Source: JBJHDF01 sp050486405 (GTDB lineage Bacteria > Pseudomonadota > Gammaproteobacteria > Pseudomonadales > Cellvibrionaceae). Taken from it: a stretch of DNA of 64,000 nt. The notes under the pieces were generated by a model that was given only the letters and a program-made list of their open reading frames with translations, made no database searches and was not told where the DNA came from. Position 1 is the stretch's first letter, and the number at the start of each line of letters is the position of its first letter. Below are positions 42,364 through 52,069 of the stretch, piece after piece. The translations under genes were made by a program, and so were the position numbers. The stretch lies in assembly GCA_050486405.1 (NCBI GenBank), contig JBJHDF010000013.1, positions 46,863 through 110,862 on the forward strand, read 5' to 3'.

Positions 42364-43457
42364 GGGCTATCCTGATCCGGTGAATGCTGTGATGGTGAAC
42401 GATGTTCTGATGAACGGGCAGGCGCAAGCGCCTCCGCAACCCGGCGGATTCTATCATCAAAGTCGCGCCAGAAAGGTTCCGGCAACCGCGCCGACACCTC
42501 CAGATAATAAGTCTCTTCCGGCAGATCGGCCGCCAGGGCACGGCACTTGACCGCGTCCTTGGCGGTCATCACCAGAGGCCGGTCGCCGCGGGCAAACGCC
42601 AGATCCTCCCGGCGGTACTGCCAGTGATCGGGAAAGGTGTGGGCCTCGACGCTCAAACCCAGCCCCTCCAGAGTCTGAAAAAAACGAGAGGGATTGCCGA
42701 TGCCCGCCAATGCCTGTACCCGGCCATCAGCCCGACCGTCCCCCGGCAGCGCCGCCAGGGGCAGTGCCCGATCGTCCGCCAGACGCCGCCAGCAATCCGC
42801 TTCCAGCACCATGGACTGGGCCGCAACCCCGGTCACCGGCCAGTGTTGCGGCTCGCCGTTGACCAGCACCCAGTCCACTCGACGCAGCCGCCCCATTCCC
42901 TCGCGCAAGGGGCCCGCCGGCAGGCGCAGGCCGTTACCCAGCAGCCGCTGACCGTCCAGCACCGCCAGTTCCAGATGCCGGGGCAGCCGGTAGTGCTGCA
43001 GGCCGTCGTCGCTGAGAATGATGTCGCAGCCATCCGCCAGCAGTTGCCGCGCCGCCTCCAGTCGCCGCGGCGCCACACTGACCGGCGCCCCGGTGCGCCG
43101 GGCAATTTCGCAGGGCTCATCCCCTGCCTGGGCGGGATCGCTGTCCCCAGTGACCCGCAAGGGGTAGACCTGTGCCGCCCTGCCCCCATAGCCACGGCTG
43201 ACCACCCCCGGTCGCCAGCCCTGCTCCTGCAGATGCCGCAGCAGAGCCATCAACAGCGGCGTCTTGCCGGTACCGCCCAGGGTAATATTGCCGACCACCA
43301 CCACCGGCACCGGTAAATCACCGGCGCGGCGCTGCTGCCAGCAACGGCGTAAAAAGGAGATCAGGGCAAAGAGCAGCGAGAGCGGCCAGAGCAGATAGAG
43401 CCACCAGGCCTTCCGATACCAGGCATCGACAAGCCCGTGCTCAACCGAGAAAGACAT
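42360..43457 (-). CDS. lpxK: Tetraacyldisaccharide 4'-kinase LpxK
   Basis: LpxK phosphorylates the lipid A disaccharide at the inner membrane. The 365 residues have an N-terminal membrane anchor (WWLYLLWPLSLLFALISFL) and a P-loop (VGNITLGGTGKTPLL, near 56-70). SDDGLQHYRLPR and a C-terminal TAKDAVKCRALA follow. The Ser/Pro/His-rich tail of about 20 residues is not conserved. It starts 1 base after exbD ends. Confidence 0.96.
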   Translation of the reverse strand: MSFSVEHGLVDAWYRKAWWLYLLWPLSLLFALISFLRRCWQQRRAGDLPVPVVVVGNITLGGTGKTPLLMALLRHLQEQGWRPGVVSRGYGGRAAQVYPLRVTGDSDPAQAGDEPCEIARRTGAPVSVAPRRLEAARQLLADGCDIILSDDGLQHYRLPRHLELAVLDGQRLLGNGLRLPAGPLREGMGRLRRVDWVLVNGEPQHWPVTGVAAQSMVLEADCWRRLADDRALPLAALPGDGRADGRVQALAGIGNPSRFFQTLEGLGLSVEAHTFPDHWQYRREDLAFARGDRPLVMTAKDAVKCRALAADLPEETYYLEVSARLPEPFWRDFDDRIRRVAEALAPARSSEHRSPSQHSPDQDSP

Positions 43458-43458
43458 G

Positions 43459-43881
43459 CTAATCCGAGGGCTCGGGGTGCCGGGTGGTGATACTCAGATG
43501 CACGAAACCCAGTTGCCCCGCGGCATCCATGGCCCGTACCACCGCCTGGTGTGGCGCGTTGGCATCGGCGGTGATCACCAGCGGCCGCCCGCGATCCCCC
43601 TCGGAAGCCTTATCCAGGGCCGACTTGAGCGTATCCATCTGGGTGTTGATCAGATTCTGACCATTGACGGCATAGTGCCCCTGGGCGCTGATCAGCACCT
43701 CCAGCAGTTGCTGACTGACGGCACCGGGCTCCCCCACCGCCTCGGGCAGATCCACGGTCAGATGAGTTTCCCGGGTAAAGGTGGTGGACACCATAAAAAA
43801 GATCAGCAGCAGAAACACCACATCGATCAGTGGCGTCAAATTGACAGTGTCCTCTTCCTTGCGCTGGCGACGAAACTGCAC
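43459..43881 (-). CDS. exbD: ExbD/TolR-type biopolymer transport protein, GTG start
   Basis: The 140-residue protein has one N-terminal membrane helix with the essential Asp (VNLTPLIDVVFLLLIFFMVST), where proton flow is coupled, and a periplasmic domain. With the ExbB-like partner upstream it forms a proton-motive-force motor. A TonB gene is not adjacent; this copy lies in the LPS gene cluster and may serve envelope functions. The GTG start has AAGGA upstream. Confidence 0.92.
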   Translation of the reverse strand: MQFRRQRKEEDTVNLTPLIDVVFLLLIFFMVSTTFTRETHLTVDLPEAVGEPGAVSQQLLEVLISAQGHYAVNGQNLINTQMDTLKSALDKASEGDRGRPLVITADANAPHQAVVRAMDAAGQLGFVHLSITTRHPEPSD

Positions 43882-43885
43882 GGGT

Positions 43886-44518
43886 TCAGTCCTTCACCGG
43901 CTTGACGTCAACACGGCGATCGCTGTGCAGGGCATCCACCAGTTTGATGGCGTCCTCTTCCATGGTGACCACCAGCGAGTCGATCCGGCGCAGGAAAAAA
44001 CGGTGGAAGATCATGGCGGGAATGGCCACGCACAGACCGGTGGCGGTGGTGATCAGCGCCTCGGAAATACCCCCCGCCAGTACGCCGGCGTTGCCGGTGC
44101 CCTCCAGCATAATGGCGTTGAACACCTTGATCATGCCGAACACCGTGCCCAGCAGACCCAGCAGGGGCGCAATGGCGGCTATGGTGCCCAGGGCGCCGAC
44201 AAAGCGCTCCATATCGTGGATCACCTTGTTCGCCGCCTCCTGGATACTGTCCTTCATGACTTCCCGGCCGTACTTGGAATTGCTCAGCCCCGCCGCCAGC
44301 ACCTGCCCCAGGGGCGAGGACTGCTTCAGCTCACGCAACTTGGCGGCGTCCAGCTGATTGCTTTTTATCCAGCTCCAGACCTGGGCCAGCAGATGCCGTG
44401 GAGCGATCTTGGCGGGGTTCAGGGTCCAGTAGCGCTCCAGGCTGATGCCCATAACCGCCAGCGAACAGATGGCGATGGGAATCATGATCCAACCGCCTGC
44501 CGAAAGAATCTCAAACAC
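43886..44518 (-). CDS. exbB: ExbB/TolQ-type proton channel protein, GTG start
   Basis: The 210-residue protein has three membrane helices (about 10-30, 110-135, 155-180) and conserved GTVFGMIKVFNAI and ALITTATGLCVAIPAMI elements of the MotA/TolQ/ExbB family. The GTG at 44518 has GGGGAG 6 bases upstream. It precedes exbD by 4 bases, and comEC lies 122 bases further upstream on the same strand. Confidence 0.92.
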   Translation of the reverse strand: MFEILSAGGWIMIPIAICSLAVMGISLERYWTLNPAKIAPRHLLAQVWSWIKSNQLDAAKLRELKQSSPLGQVLAAGLSNSKYGREVMKDSIQEAANKVIHDMERFVGALGTIAAIAPLLGLLGTVFGMIKVFNAIMLEGTGNAGVLAGGISEALITTATGLCVAIPAMIFHRFFLRRIDSLVVTMEEDAIKLVDALHSDRRVDVKPVKD

Positions 44519-44640
44519 CGGGTTCTCCCCTTGTGGTTATTTGGGTGAGCCACCCAGAGGGCGGCGACCATAGCATATTCATTGCCCGCATAAAAAACCA
44601 TGCGCCAGCGACGGATTTATGGCGTGGCGCACAGTGGACG

Positions 44641-46941
44641 TCAATCGTACCAGTAGCGGCGGTGCGTGACCCTCCGCTCCAAGACCCGCACCTCGCCTTG
44701 GGAGTTCCAAATAAAGGTCACCGCTCCGCTGTGGGCGGTATTGTACATGCGCGTCTCCAATCGGCGATAGCGCTCCACCACCTGCCAGTGTGGATGACCG
44801 TGCCGATTGCGGTAACCGCTGCTGTAAACACCGTAGCGGGGACGGGTATGGGCCAGAAAAGGCGCCGTGGACGAAGTGCGGCTGCCGTGGTGAGGTACCT
44901 GCAACCATTGGATATCTTCCGGTAATTCCCCTGTCGCCAGCAAAGCCGCCTCCGACGCCCGCTCTATGTCGCCGGTCAGCAGCAGCCATTGATCTGCATG
45001 CCGGATCAGCAGCACGCAGGAACGATCATTGGCGCTGGCATTGGGTGCCAGTGGCCAGCGCAAAAAGCGAAACTCTACTCCGTCCCACTGCCAATCGGGA
45101 AACGCCTCATGGCAATCGTACCAGTGATCCAGATAGTTACCCTGAAGCCCCACCTCCGGCTCGCCCAGCAGCAGGCTTGTCACCGGCATGGCCCGCAGTA
45201 CCCCCGTCAGGCCGCCGGCGTGATCGTCGTGGCTGTGACTGATCACCAGTTTGTCCAGGGATCTGACGCCGGCCCGGCGCAGATAGGGGACCACAATGGC
45301 GCTGCCGGCATCGAACCGCTCGCTGTAGGCCGGCCCCGTGTCGTACACCAGGGTGTGGTTGGGGGTGCGCACCACCACGGCAAGGCCCTGCCCCACGTCC
45401 AGCGTCGTGATCGTCAGCGGCGGTGCGGGGGCACCCGGCAACATCAGGGCCAGCAGCAGACCCGGGTATCCCAACCAGCGGCCTGAAACGCCCCTGGGCA
45501 ACAGAATGAGCAACACTGCCAGTGCCGCCAGCAGCAGGCTCCAGGGGGTGAACACCAATGCCGGCATGGCCCAATCACCGCCCAGAGCCAGCAGACGGTC
45601 CAGCCACCAGACCAGCACGTCCATGCCCCGCTCCGCCACCCACAGGGACCGAGTGCCGGCCCCGGGCCACAGCGGGTAAATAGCGGCGGACAACAGCAGG
45701 AATGGCACTACGGCCATGGTCACCAGGGGAATGGCCAAGAGATTGGCCAGAGGCGCCAGCAGGGATATCTGCCCCAACAGGAGCGCCAACGGCAGCAGCA
45801 GACCGATAAAGATCGCCCACTGGGCCTTGCACAGCCCCACAATCCAGCCAGTGCGCCGGCGCCCGGCGAAGACCAGCAGCAGCACCGCCACAGCGCCGAA
45901 CGACAGCCAGAACCCCATATCCCAGGCGGCCAATGGGTCCAGCAGCAAAACGGCGGTCAGCGCGATGACCCAGGCGTCGCTAGCCCGGGCACTGCGCCGG
46001 AACAGCAGCACCCACTGGGCCACCAGCACCATCACCAGCGCCCGCTGGGTGGGCAGGCTAAAGCCGGCCAGAGCCGCATAGCCCAGCGCCAGAAACGCGG
46101 CCAGCAGGTGCGCCGGCAGCCTGGCGGGTAGCCTGTGCCAGAACAGATTGAGCAGGCGCCCGGGAATAAGGCCAAGCAGAAAGCCCAGGCTCGCCACAAA
46201 GCCCACATGCAGGCCCGAAATGGCCATCAAGTGGTTGGTGCCGGTGCGACGCAACTGATCCCAGCGTCCGTCGTCGATCAGGGAGCGGTCTCCCACCAGC
46301 AGGGCCAGCAGCAGGTCCGAGTGCTCGCTGCCCGAGCGATCCAGCAGCCAACTGCGCAGTCCCTGACGCCAGGTTCCCACCCGATACGGTCGGAGTTCTG
46401 CCAGCAACCGATTGCCGGGATCCTCGCGCACATAACCCACGGCCCCGATGCCCTGGCGCAACAACCAAGCCTGGTAGTCGAAACCGGCGGGGTTGACCAT
46501 GCCCCGGGGGCGACTCAGACGCAATCTAAGCTGCCACGCCTGATCCGTGGCCAGGGACTCCGGCGACCCGTACCAGGTCACCTGTAGCCGCCTGGGCAGG
46601 GTCTCAGGCTGCTGGTCTCCCGGCAGATACAGGTATTCGTCCACAGCGAGCCAGAAGCGCACCCGGTTGTGACTGCTTTGGGGCAAATCCAGCACCCGCC
46701 CGCTGACGACAACGTCCTCCCGGTGCCATTGCTCTGGCCACTGCTGCTGGAGACTCCAGTGGCCGCTGGCGATGCCCCAGCAAAGACCCAGGACAAAGCT
46801 CAGGGGCCAGCGCAGGCGGGAGTATCGGCGAGTCAACAGACTCAGGGGGAGCAGGAGCAGAAGCCAGCTCACAGCGGGCAGAACCGGCAGTAAGCCGGCC
46901 GCGAGAATGCCAACACAGAAGCACAACAAGAGCACAAACAT
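44641..46941 (-). CDS. comEC: DNA uptake channel ComEC/Rec2
   Basis: ComEC carries single-stranded DNA across the inner membrane during natural transformation. The 766-residue protein has an N-terminal OB-like domain, a competence domain with about 8-10 membrane helices (GTNHLMAISGLHVGFVASLG), and a C-terminal metallo-beta-lactamase-like domain with ISHSHDDHAGGL and VPHHGSRTSST. I choose ATG 46941 with AGGGA about 8 bases upstream rather than GTG 46962. No pilus genes are in the window. Confidence 0.93.
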   Translation of the reverse strand: MFVLLLCFCVGILAAGLLPVLPAVSWLLLLLPLSLLTRRYSRLRWPLSFVLGLCWGIASGHWSLQQQWPEQWHREDVVVSGRVLDLPQSSHNRVRFWLAVDEYLYLPGDQQPETLPRRLQVTWYGSPESLATDQAWQLRLRLSRPRGMVNPAGFDYQAWLLRQGIGAVGYVREDPGNRLLAELRPYRVGTWRQGLRSWLLDRSGSEHSDLLLALLVGDRSLIDDGRWDQLRRTGTNHLMAISGLHVGFVASLGFLLGLIPGRLLNLFWHRLPARLPAHLLAAFLALGYAALAGFSLPTQRALVMVLVAQWVLLFRRSARASDAWVIALTAVLLLDPLAAWDMGFWLSFGAVAVLLLVFAGRRRTGWIVGLCKAQWAIFIGLLLPLALLLGQISLLAPLANLLAIPLVTMAVVPFLLLSAAIYPLWPGAGTRSLWVAERGMDVLVWWLDRLLALGGDWAMPALVFTPWSLLLAALAVLLILLPRGVSGRWLGYPGLLLALMLPGAPAPPLTITTLDVGQGLAVVVRTPNHTLVYDTGPAYSERFDAGSAIVVPYLRRAGVRSLDKLVISHSHDDHAGGLTGVLRAMPVTSLLLGEPEVGLQGNYLDHWYDCHEAFPDWQWDGVEFRFLRWPLAPNASANDRSCVLLIRHADQWLLLTGDIERASEAALLATGELPEDIQWLQVPHHGSRTSSTAPFLAHTRPRYGVYSSGYRNRHGHPHWQVVERYRRLETRMYNTAHSGAVTFIWNSQGEVRVLERRVTHRRYWYD

Positions 46942-47139
46942 GACACCGTCCCTGGTCAACACAGCCTATAGTATTTGCAAATGAGCCGAAATTTACAATA
47001 TCAAGACGTCTTTTCGGCACTTTGCCCGACGGATGGCTGTCTGCTGAACTATAGTTAGGGCATCGACTACCGGGGGGTCGGAACCCTCTAGTGTGCTGCC
47101 CCACATTAAAGGACTGACGCTCATCGCCCAGACGCCATT

Positions 47140-49374
47140 ATGCTGGACAACATTTCCCTGTCACATCTGATCCTGGCCGAGATCATAGTCGCCCTGGCGA
47201 TTCTGGTGATCCTGCTGATCGTCACTTTTGTGCGCCAGCGACGCCTGCACCAAGCCCTGCTGGCCGAATACTATCGCCTGCGCCGCACCATTCGCGCCCA
47301 CCCGGAGTTGAAAGCTGCTTTGGAGCAGACTCTCGACGAAAAGCCCGACCAGATAAGCGCGGAGCACATTGAACGCTACCTTACGGCCCAACGCCAGGAA
47401 GCACGCCAACGCTTTCACAATCTCACCGGCAGCAAAGTGCCTCATTTGAAGGCGGAGCAACCCTACCCCGCGAAGATCGCAGCCCTGCGCCACCAGTATC
47501 TGGGGCTGGAAAAGGAATTACTGATCCGGAAAAAATCAGCCAAGGACACCTGGATATATTTGGAGCGCGGCTACCAGTCTCTGTTGACCAATTTAACGCC
47601 AGCGAAAACTTCCAAGGGTGACAACAAGGCCTACAAAAAGGAACTGCTTCGCCTCGAAAAGCAAGTGGCAAGCCTGGAAAAAGCCGAACCCAGGTTACGC
47701 CATCTCGAGCATCAGTTGACTAACTGCCAGCGCAAACGCCGGGACCTGGAAAGGCAACTCAAGGACAGTCAGAAAAACATCGACAAACTGCGCGGCATCA
47801 ACCGGGTGCTGCAACAGGCAGTGGGCGGTGATACCAACCAGCTGCACAGCAAGCTCAAGGGCATCATGCACAACTATGACAGCAAGGACTATCTGCGCGA
47901 GGCCGACAGTGCCTGGAGCGGCGGCATAAGCCAGCTGGGCAGTATCGACGACATTTCCAGTCAGAAAAAGGTATTGATGAATCGCTTGCAGGAAGAGATC
48001 GGCGCCTACCAGAGTCACGCCGACCTGCAACAGCGTGAGCGAATGCAGAATTATATCGACACCCTGGAAAAAGATATTCTCAAATCCGACACTCATATTC
48101 TGAACCTTCGCCAGGAACTGAAAGCCGCCAAGGAGGACGTCGACTCGGGCATAAAGTACCTGGCCATGCAAGCCGAAACCACTGCTCGGGAGGACACCAG
48201 TAGCGGCCAACATAGGCAGGAACAAGAACAGAAAGAGAAACAAGCAAATAACATTGAGGAGACAATCAAGGTCATAAGACAGGACGTGGCCCGCGACGTC
48301 GACGCGCTCAATCAAAACTGGCTCTCCGGTGGCGGTCACAAGAGAACACTGGAGGAAATCAATCAACTGCGGGAGAACAACCAGAAACAGCGCCGCATGA
48401 TCATTCAACTGGAGCGAGAACTAAATTCCATACGCAACGCCATCGCCGAAAGCGGCGACGACGGCGATCAGTCCCGCTCGGAGGAAATGGCACGCCTGGA
48501 GAGACTGGTCAAGGAATGCGAACACTGCATACAGGCACTGGAAAGCGAAGTTGAAATGCTGCACTCCCAGCTGGAAGAAAGCCAAGCCGTGCTGCAACCG
48601 CCGCGAGAATCCGGTGATAACGAAACCACCCTGGCACTACTAAGCAGCGAACTTGAGGCCATGACCAAGCAATTGGAGCAAGCTGTGAATCAGCGCCATC
48701 TGGACGGGCTGCTTATCAATTTTGCCGCAACCCATATCCAGTCGCAGTCACTGGAAGAGCTGGCCAAATGCCTTGTGGCCGTGATTAAAAAAATGCAGTT
48801 TCCCGCCGGATTCTGCCTTTACTCACCTCTGGGCCGCGCCGAATACCTACCCAAGTCGCGCTTCAGCCAACGGGAGGTCGACATCATCCGCAGCGTGGAA
48901 ATGGATGCCCCCATTTCCTACCTCAACGAGGGCATTCTGTTCTCCACCAATCGCGTCAACCTGTTGCAACTGGAACCACTCTCGGACGATGAGCAACAGC
49001 GCCTGGCGGAATCGGTAATCAAGTCGGTGGTGGACCTGACCACCACTCATATTCGCCACCTTGAAAGTCAGCAACTACTGGCCGACGCAGACGACAAACT
49101 GCAGGGGTGGCTGCACGAAACCATCGATACCGTGGAAAACCTCGATATCAAAGTGGCCCATCAGGGAGAGGAGCTCAATCGGGTGATGACCCACTTTGCC
49201 TTGGAGCTGGATCATTTCCGGGAAATGGCCGACTTGAGCGAAACCAGTACACTGGTACTGCAAAACGCCGTGGACGAATGCCGGCAGCGGATCACCCACC
49301 TGTTCTCGCTGGACGAGGAGTTCGACAAGCTGCAGGCCACCCTGGTGACCTTTCCCAAGCTGACCCGCCCATAA
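47140..49374 (+). CDS. Long coiled-coil inner-membrane protein of unknown function
   Basis: The 744 residues begin with a short periplasmic end and one membrane helix (about 9-31, ILAEIIVALAILVILLIVTFV). A very long coiled coil follows (about 60-520, Leu/Glu/Lys/Gln heptads). The C-terminal 200 residues are a globular domain (LINFAATHIQSQSLEELAKCLVAVIKKMQFPAG ...) resembling a GAF-type or similar sensor, then a final coiled coil. No enzymatic motif is seen. It lies divergently to comEC. It may be a scaffold or polarity factor. Ribosome site before the ATG is weak. Confidence 0.75.
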   Translation: MLDNISLSHLILAEIIVALAILVILLIVTFVRQRRLHQALLAEYYRLRRTIRAHPELKAALEQTLDEKPDQISAEHIERYLTAQRQEARQRFHNLTGSKVPHLKAEQPYPAKIAALRHQYLGLEKELLIRKKSAKDTWIYLERGYQSLLTNLTPAKTSKGDNKAYKKELLRLEKQVASLEKAEPRLRHLEHQLTNCQRKRRDLERQLKDSQKNIDKLRGINRVLQQAVGGDTNQLHSKLKGIMHNYDSKDYLREADSAWSGGISQLGSIDDISSQKKVLMNRLQEEIGAYQSHADLQQRERMQNYIDTLEKDILKSDTHILNLRQELKAAKEDVDSGIKYLAMQAETTAREDTSSGQHRQEQEQKEKQANNIEETIKVIRQDVARDVDALNQNWLSGGGHKRTLEEINQLRENNQKQRRMIIQLERELNSIRNAIAESGDDGDQSRSEEMARLERLVKECEHCIQALESEVEMLHSQLEESQAVLQPPRESGDNETTLALLSSELEAMTKQLEQAVNQRHLDGLLINFAATHIQSQSLEELAKCLVAVIKKMQFPAGFCLYSPLGRAEYLPKSRFSQREVDIIRSVEMDAPISYLNEGILFSTNRVNLLQLEPLSDDEQQRLAESVIKSVVDLTTTHIRHLESQQLLADADDKLQGWLHETIDTVENLDIKVAHQGEELNRVMTHFALELDHFREMADLSETSTLVLQNAVDECRQRITHLFSLDEEFDKLQATLVTFPKLTRP

Positions 49375-49606
49375 AGCAACAACCCGCAGAACCATATGCC
49401 AAGAAGCCATCTCATTAACGTAGCGAGCGCGCGGCTGGCGGTGGCCGCCGGAGCGCAGGAACCGCAGTGTATAGGCAATACATGAGGATTCCGAGCACCG
49501 CCGGCCGCCGCCAGACGTGTGTGCAGTAGTTTATGATATGGCTTCTAGTTTTCGCCCGGCGTTCCGGGCATAATGCCGGCTGATTCTGCAGTACTGTGAC
49601 ACAGGC
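49375..49606. other. Spacer with a short GC hairpin
   Basis: The 232 bases hold no gene. GCCCGG-CGTT-CCGGGC at 49554-49569 is a perfect 6-bp hairpin without a T-run. A G/C-rich stretch with repeated CGGCCGCC-like motifs lies at 49430-49515. A promoter for the DUF2062 gene is expected here but not identified. Confidence 0.4.
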
Positions 49607-50149
49607 ATGGCACGCAAGCTCATCAGACGCTACCTTCCCAGCCCCGCCGCCATCAAGGCCAGCCCTGCCCTGCACTTTCTCGGCGATCTGCGGCACGACC
49701 CCAACCTGTTTCACCTGAACCGGCAGTCCGTTTCCCTGGCCTTTCTGGTCGGCATCTTCGTGGCTTTTCTGCCCATTCCCATGCAGATGGCGGTGGCCGC
49801 CCTGGTATCCCTGGTGGTGCGCTGCAATCTGCCCATCGCCGTGGCGCTGGTCTGGATCAGCAACCCCATCACCATGCCGGTGATGCTCTTCGCCACCTAT
49901 CAGTTCGGCCGCTGGCTGCTGGGGACGCCGCCGGTTGCCGTTTCACTGGAGCTATCCTGGAGCTGGTTGATCAACGAATTCAGCCTGATCTGGATGCCAC
50001 TGCTGGCCGGCTCGGTGGTGGCCGGCCTGATCTTCGGCATTCTCGGCTATGTCACCATGCGCCTCTTCTGGCGCTGGACAGTGGTGCGCAACTGGAATAT
50101 CCGCCGCCGGCGCCGGGCATCGAAGCAATCGCGTCAGGATCACTCGTAG
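49607..50149 (+). CDS. DUF2062 membrane protein
   Basis: The 180-residue protein has a basic cytoplasmic start, then membrane segments with SVSLAFLVGIFVAFLPIPMQM and VWISNPITMPVM, the hallmark of DUF2062, and a basic C-terminus. The family is common in Proteobacteria and of unknown function; the location next to lol and comEC genes is conserved. It converges with lolE, overlapping by 10 bases. Confidence 0.9.
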   Translation: MARKLIRRYLPSPAAIKASPALHFLGDLRHDPNLFHLNRQSVSLAFLVGIFVAFLPIPMQMAVAALVSLVVRCNLPIAVALVWISNPITMPVMLFATYQFGRWLLGTPPVAVSLELSWSWLINEFSLIWMPLLAGSVVAGLIFGILGYVTMRLFWRWTVVRNWNIRRRRRASKQSRQDHS

Positions 50150-51375
50150 CGCAGGGCTTCGGCGGGTTCCACCCGGCTGGCCCGCCAGGCGGGGTAGAGA
50201 CTGGCCAGCAGGCTCAGCGCCAAAGCCACACCCGCCACCTGCAACACATCCGGCCAATGCAGCTCGGCGGGCAGGTAACTGATGGGATACACATCCGACT
50301 GCAGAAAGCGAATGTTCAGCACCTGCTCCAACCAGTGCACAAAGTCAGTGACCACCAGCGACAATAAAACCCCCAGAGATACTCCCAGCGCCGTGCCAAC
50401 TGCACCGATCAGCCCGCCCTGTATCATAAAGACACCGATGACTTCCCGACTGCTGGCACCCAGGGTACGCAAAATGGCGATATCGCCCTGCTTGTCCACT
50501 ACCACCATAATCAGAGTGGCCACCAGGTTAAAGGCGGCGATGGCCACTATCAAAATCACCAGCAAGCCTACCAGTCGCTTGGACATGTGAATGGCCTGAT
50601 AGAGATTGCCATGGGTGCGGGTCCAGTTGGAGCTGAAATAACCGAACGGCAAATTCTGCACCAGCTCCCGGGTCACCGCCGGCGCCGTAAACAGATCGTC
50701 CAATTGCAGTCGGATACCGGTCACCCGCCCCGGATACTCGGTCAGGCTAGAAGCGGCCTGCAGATTCATCAGAGCCAGGGAATGATCGATTTCCGTGCCG
50801 CTGTCGAATACCGCCACCACCGACAGCATGCGAATATTGGGCGAAGTGCGTCCCTGACCGCGACGCGGCACCACCAGAGTAATGCGGTCACCGGCGGCCA
50901 CACCCAGCCGCTGCGCCAAGCCCTGCCCCAAGAGCAAACCCTGATCGCTTTGCGACAGGCGCGCAAAGGCTTCCTCGGGCAGGTACGCTTCCAGCACAGA
51001 CAGACGGGTTTCCTGCTCCGGTGCTATACCGTAGAGACTGACCGGTGCCACCTGTTGCCGATGGGAAAGCAAACCCTGCACCTGCACAAACGGCGCTGCC
51101 GCCACCACCCGGGGATGTTCAATGACGCGGGCAATCAACGCTTCCGGATCGTCAATTCCCTCGCGGTAATACAGGGTTGCCTGGGGCAGAATCCCCAGAA
51201 TACGCTCGCGCAGTTCCCGGTCGAAGCCGTTCATGATGGACATCACCAGCACCAGCAGCGCAACGCCGATGATCAGGCCGACTATGGACAACGACGAAAT
51301 AAAGCTGACCAGGTGGCTGTGCCGCTGAGACAGCGAGTAGCGGGTGCCCAACAGCAAGGTGGTGCGATTGAACAC
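50140..51375 (-). CDS. lolE: Lipoprotein-releasing system permease LolE, GTG start
   Basis: With LolC and LolD this permease extracts lipoproteins from the inner membrane for transfer to LolA. The 411-residue product has four membrane helices and a large periplasmic domain, with VMSIMNGFDRELRERIL after helix 1 and the C-terminal LYPAWRASRVEPAEALRYE. I choose GTG 51375 (GGAG 7 bases upstream); ATG 51396 would overlap lolD by 17 bases. LolC and LolE are distinguished by order only. Confidence 0.93.
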   Translation of the reverse strand: MFNRTTLLLGTRYSLSQRHSHLVSFISSLSIVGLIIGVALLVLVMSIMNGFDRELRERILGILPQATLYYREGIDDPEALIARVIEHPRVVAAAPFVQVQGLLSHRQQVAPVSLYGIAPEQETRLSVLEAYLPEEAFARLSQSDQGLLLGQGLAQRLGVAAGDRITLVVPRRGQGRTSPNIRMLSVVAVFDSGTEIDHSLALMNLQAASSLTEYPGRVTGIRLQLDDLFTAPAVTRELVQNLPFGYFSSNWTRTHGNLYQAIHMSKRLVGLLVILIVAIAAFNLVATLIMVVVDKQGDIAILRTLGASSREVIGVFMIQGGLIGAVGTALGVSLGVLLSLVVTDFVHWLEQVLNIRFLQSDVYPISYLPAELHWPDVLQVAGVALALSLLASLYPAWRASRVEPAEALRYE

Positions 51376-51379
51376 GGCG

Positions 51380-52069
51380 TTACTCCAATCGCCCATCGTT
51401 GAGCGTCAACACCCGGTCCATGCGCTCGGCCAGCGCCAGATCGTGGGTCACCACCACAAAGCTGGTGCCCAGCTCACGGTTCAGCGACAACATCAACGCC
51501 TGCACATCTGCGGCGGAGTGGCCGTCCAGGTTGCCGGTGGGTTCATCCATCAGCACACAAGCCGGCTCTGTCACCAGCGCCCGGGCGATGGCCACCCGCT
51601 GCCGCTCGCCGCCGGACAACTCGGACGGTTTGTGACTGATCCGCTCCGCCAATCCCACTCTCGCCAAAATACCCGCCGCCCGTTCCCGTGCCTGCGCCGC
51701 ATCGATTTTGCCGATCAACAGGGGCATGGCAACGTTTTCCTGCGCGGTGAATTCCGGCAGCAAATGATGGAACTGATAAACAAAGCCCAGGGACCGGTTG
51801 CGCAGGCGTCCGCGCTGATCCGCCGACAGTGCCGACAACAATTCTCCCTGCACCCGAACCTCGCCACCGCAGGGTAAGTCCAGGCCGCCGAGAATGTTCA
51901 GCAACGTGGATTTGCCCGAACCGGAAGCACCCACTACGGCCACTCGCTCGCCGCGCCGCACTTCCATATTGACGCCGCGCAGCACGCTCACTTCCTGCGG
52001 CCCCTGACGATAAACCTTGGTCACATTCCGACAGCTCAGTACGCCGGTCGGCGTGGCGGAATCATTCAT
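51380..52069 (-). CDS. lolD: Lipoprotein-releasing ATPase LolD
   Basis: LolD is the ABC ATPase of LolCDE. The 229 residues have Walker A GASGSGKST (about 46-54), signature LSGGERQR and Walker B CVLMDEPTGNLD, all intact. It overlaps lolC by 8 bases and is followed 4 bases later by lolE. Confidence 0.97.
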   Translation of the reverse strand: MNDSATPTGVLSCRNVTKVYRQGPQEVSVLRGVNMEVRRGERVAVVGASGSGKSTLLNILGGLDLPCGGEVRVQGELLSALSADQRGRLRNRSLGFVYQFHHLLPEFTAQENVAMPLLIGKIDAAQARERAAGILARVGLAERISHKPSELSGGERQRVAIARALVTEPACVLMDEPTGNLDGHSAADVQALMLSLNRELGTSFVVVTHDLALAERMDRVLTLNDGRLE

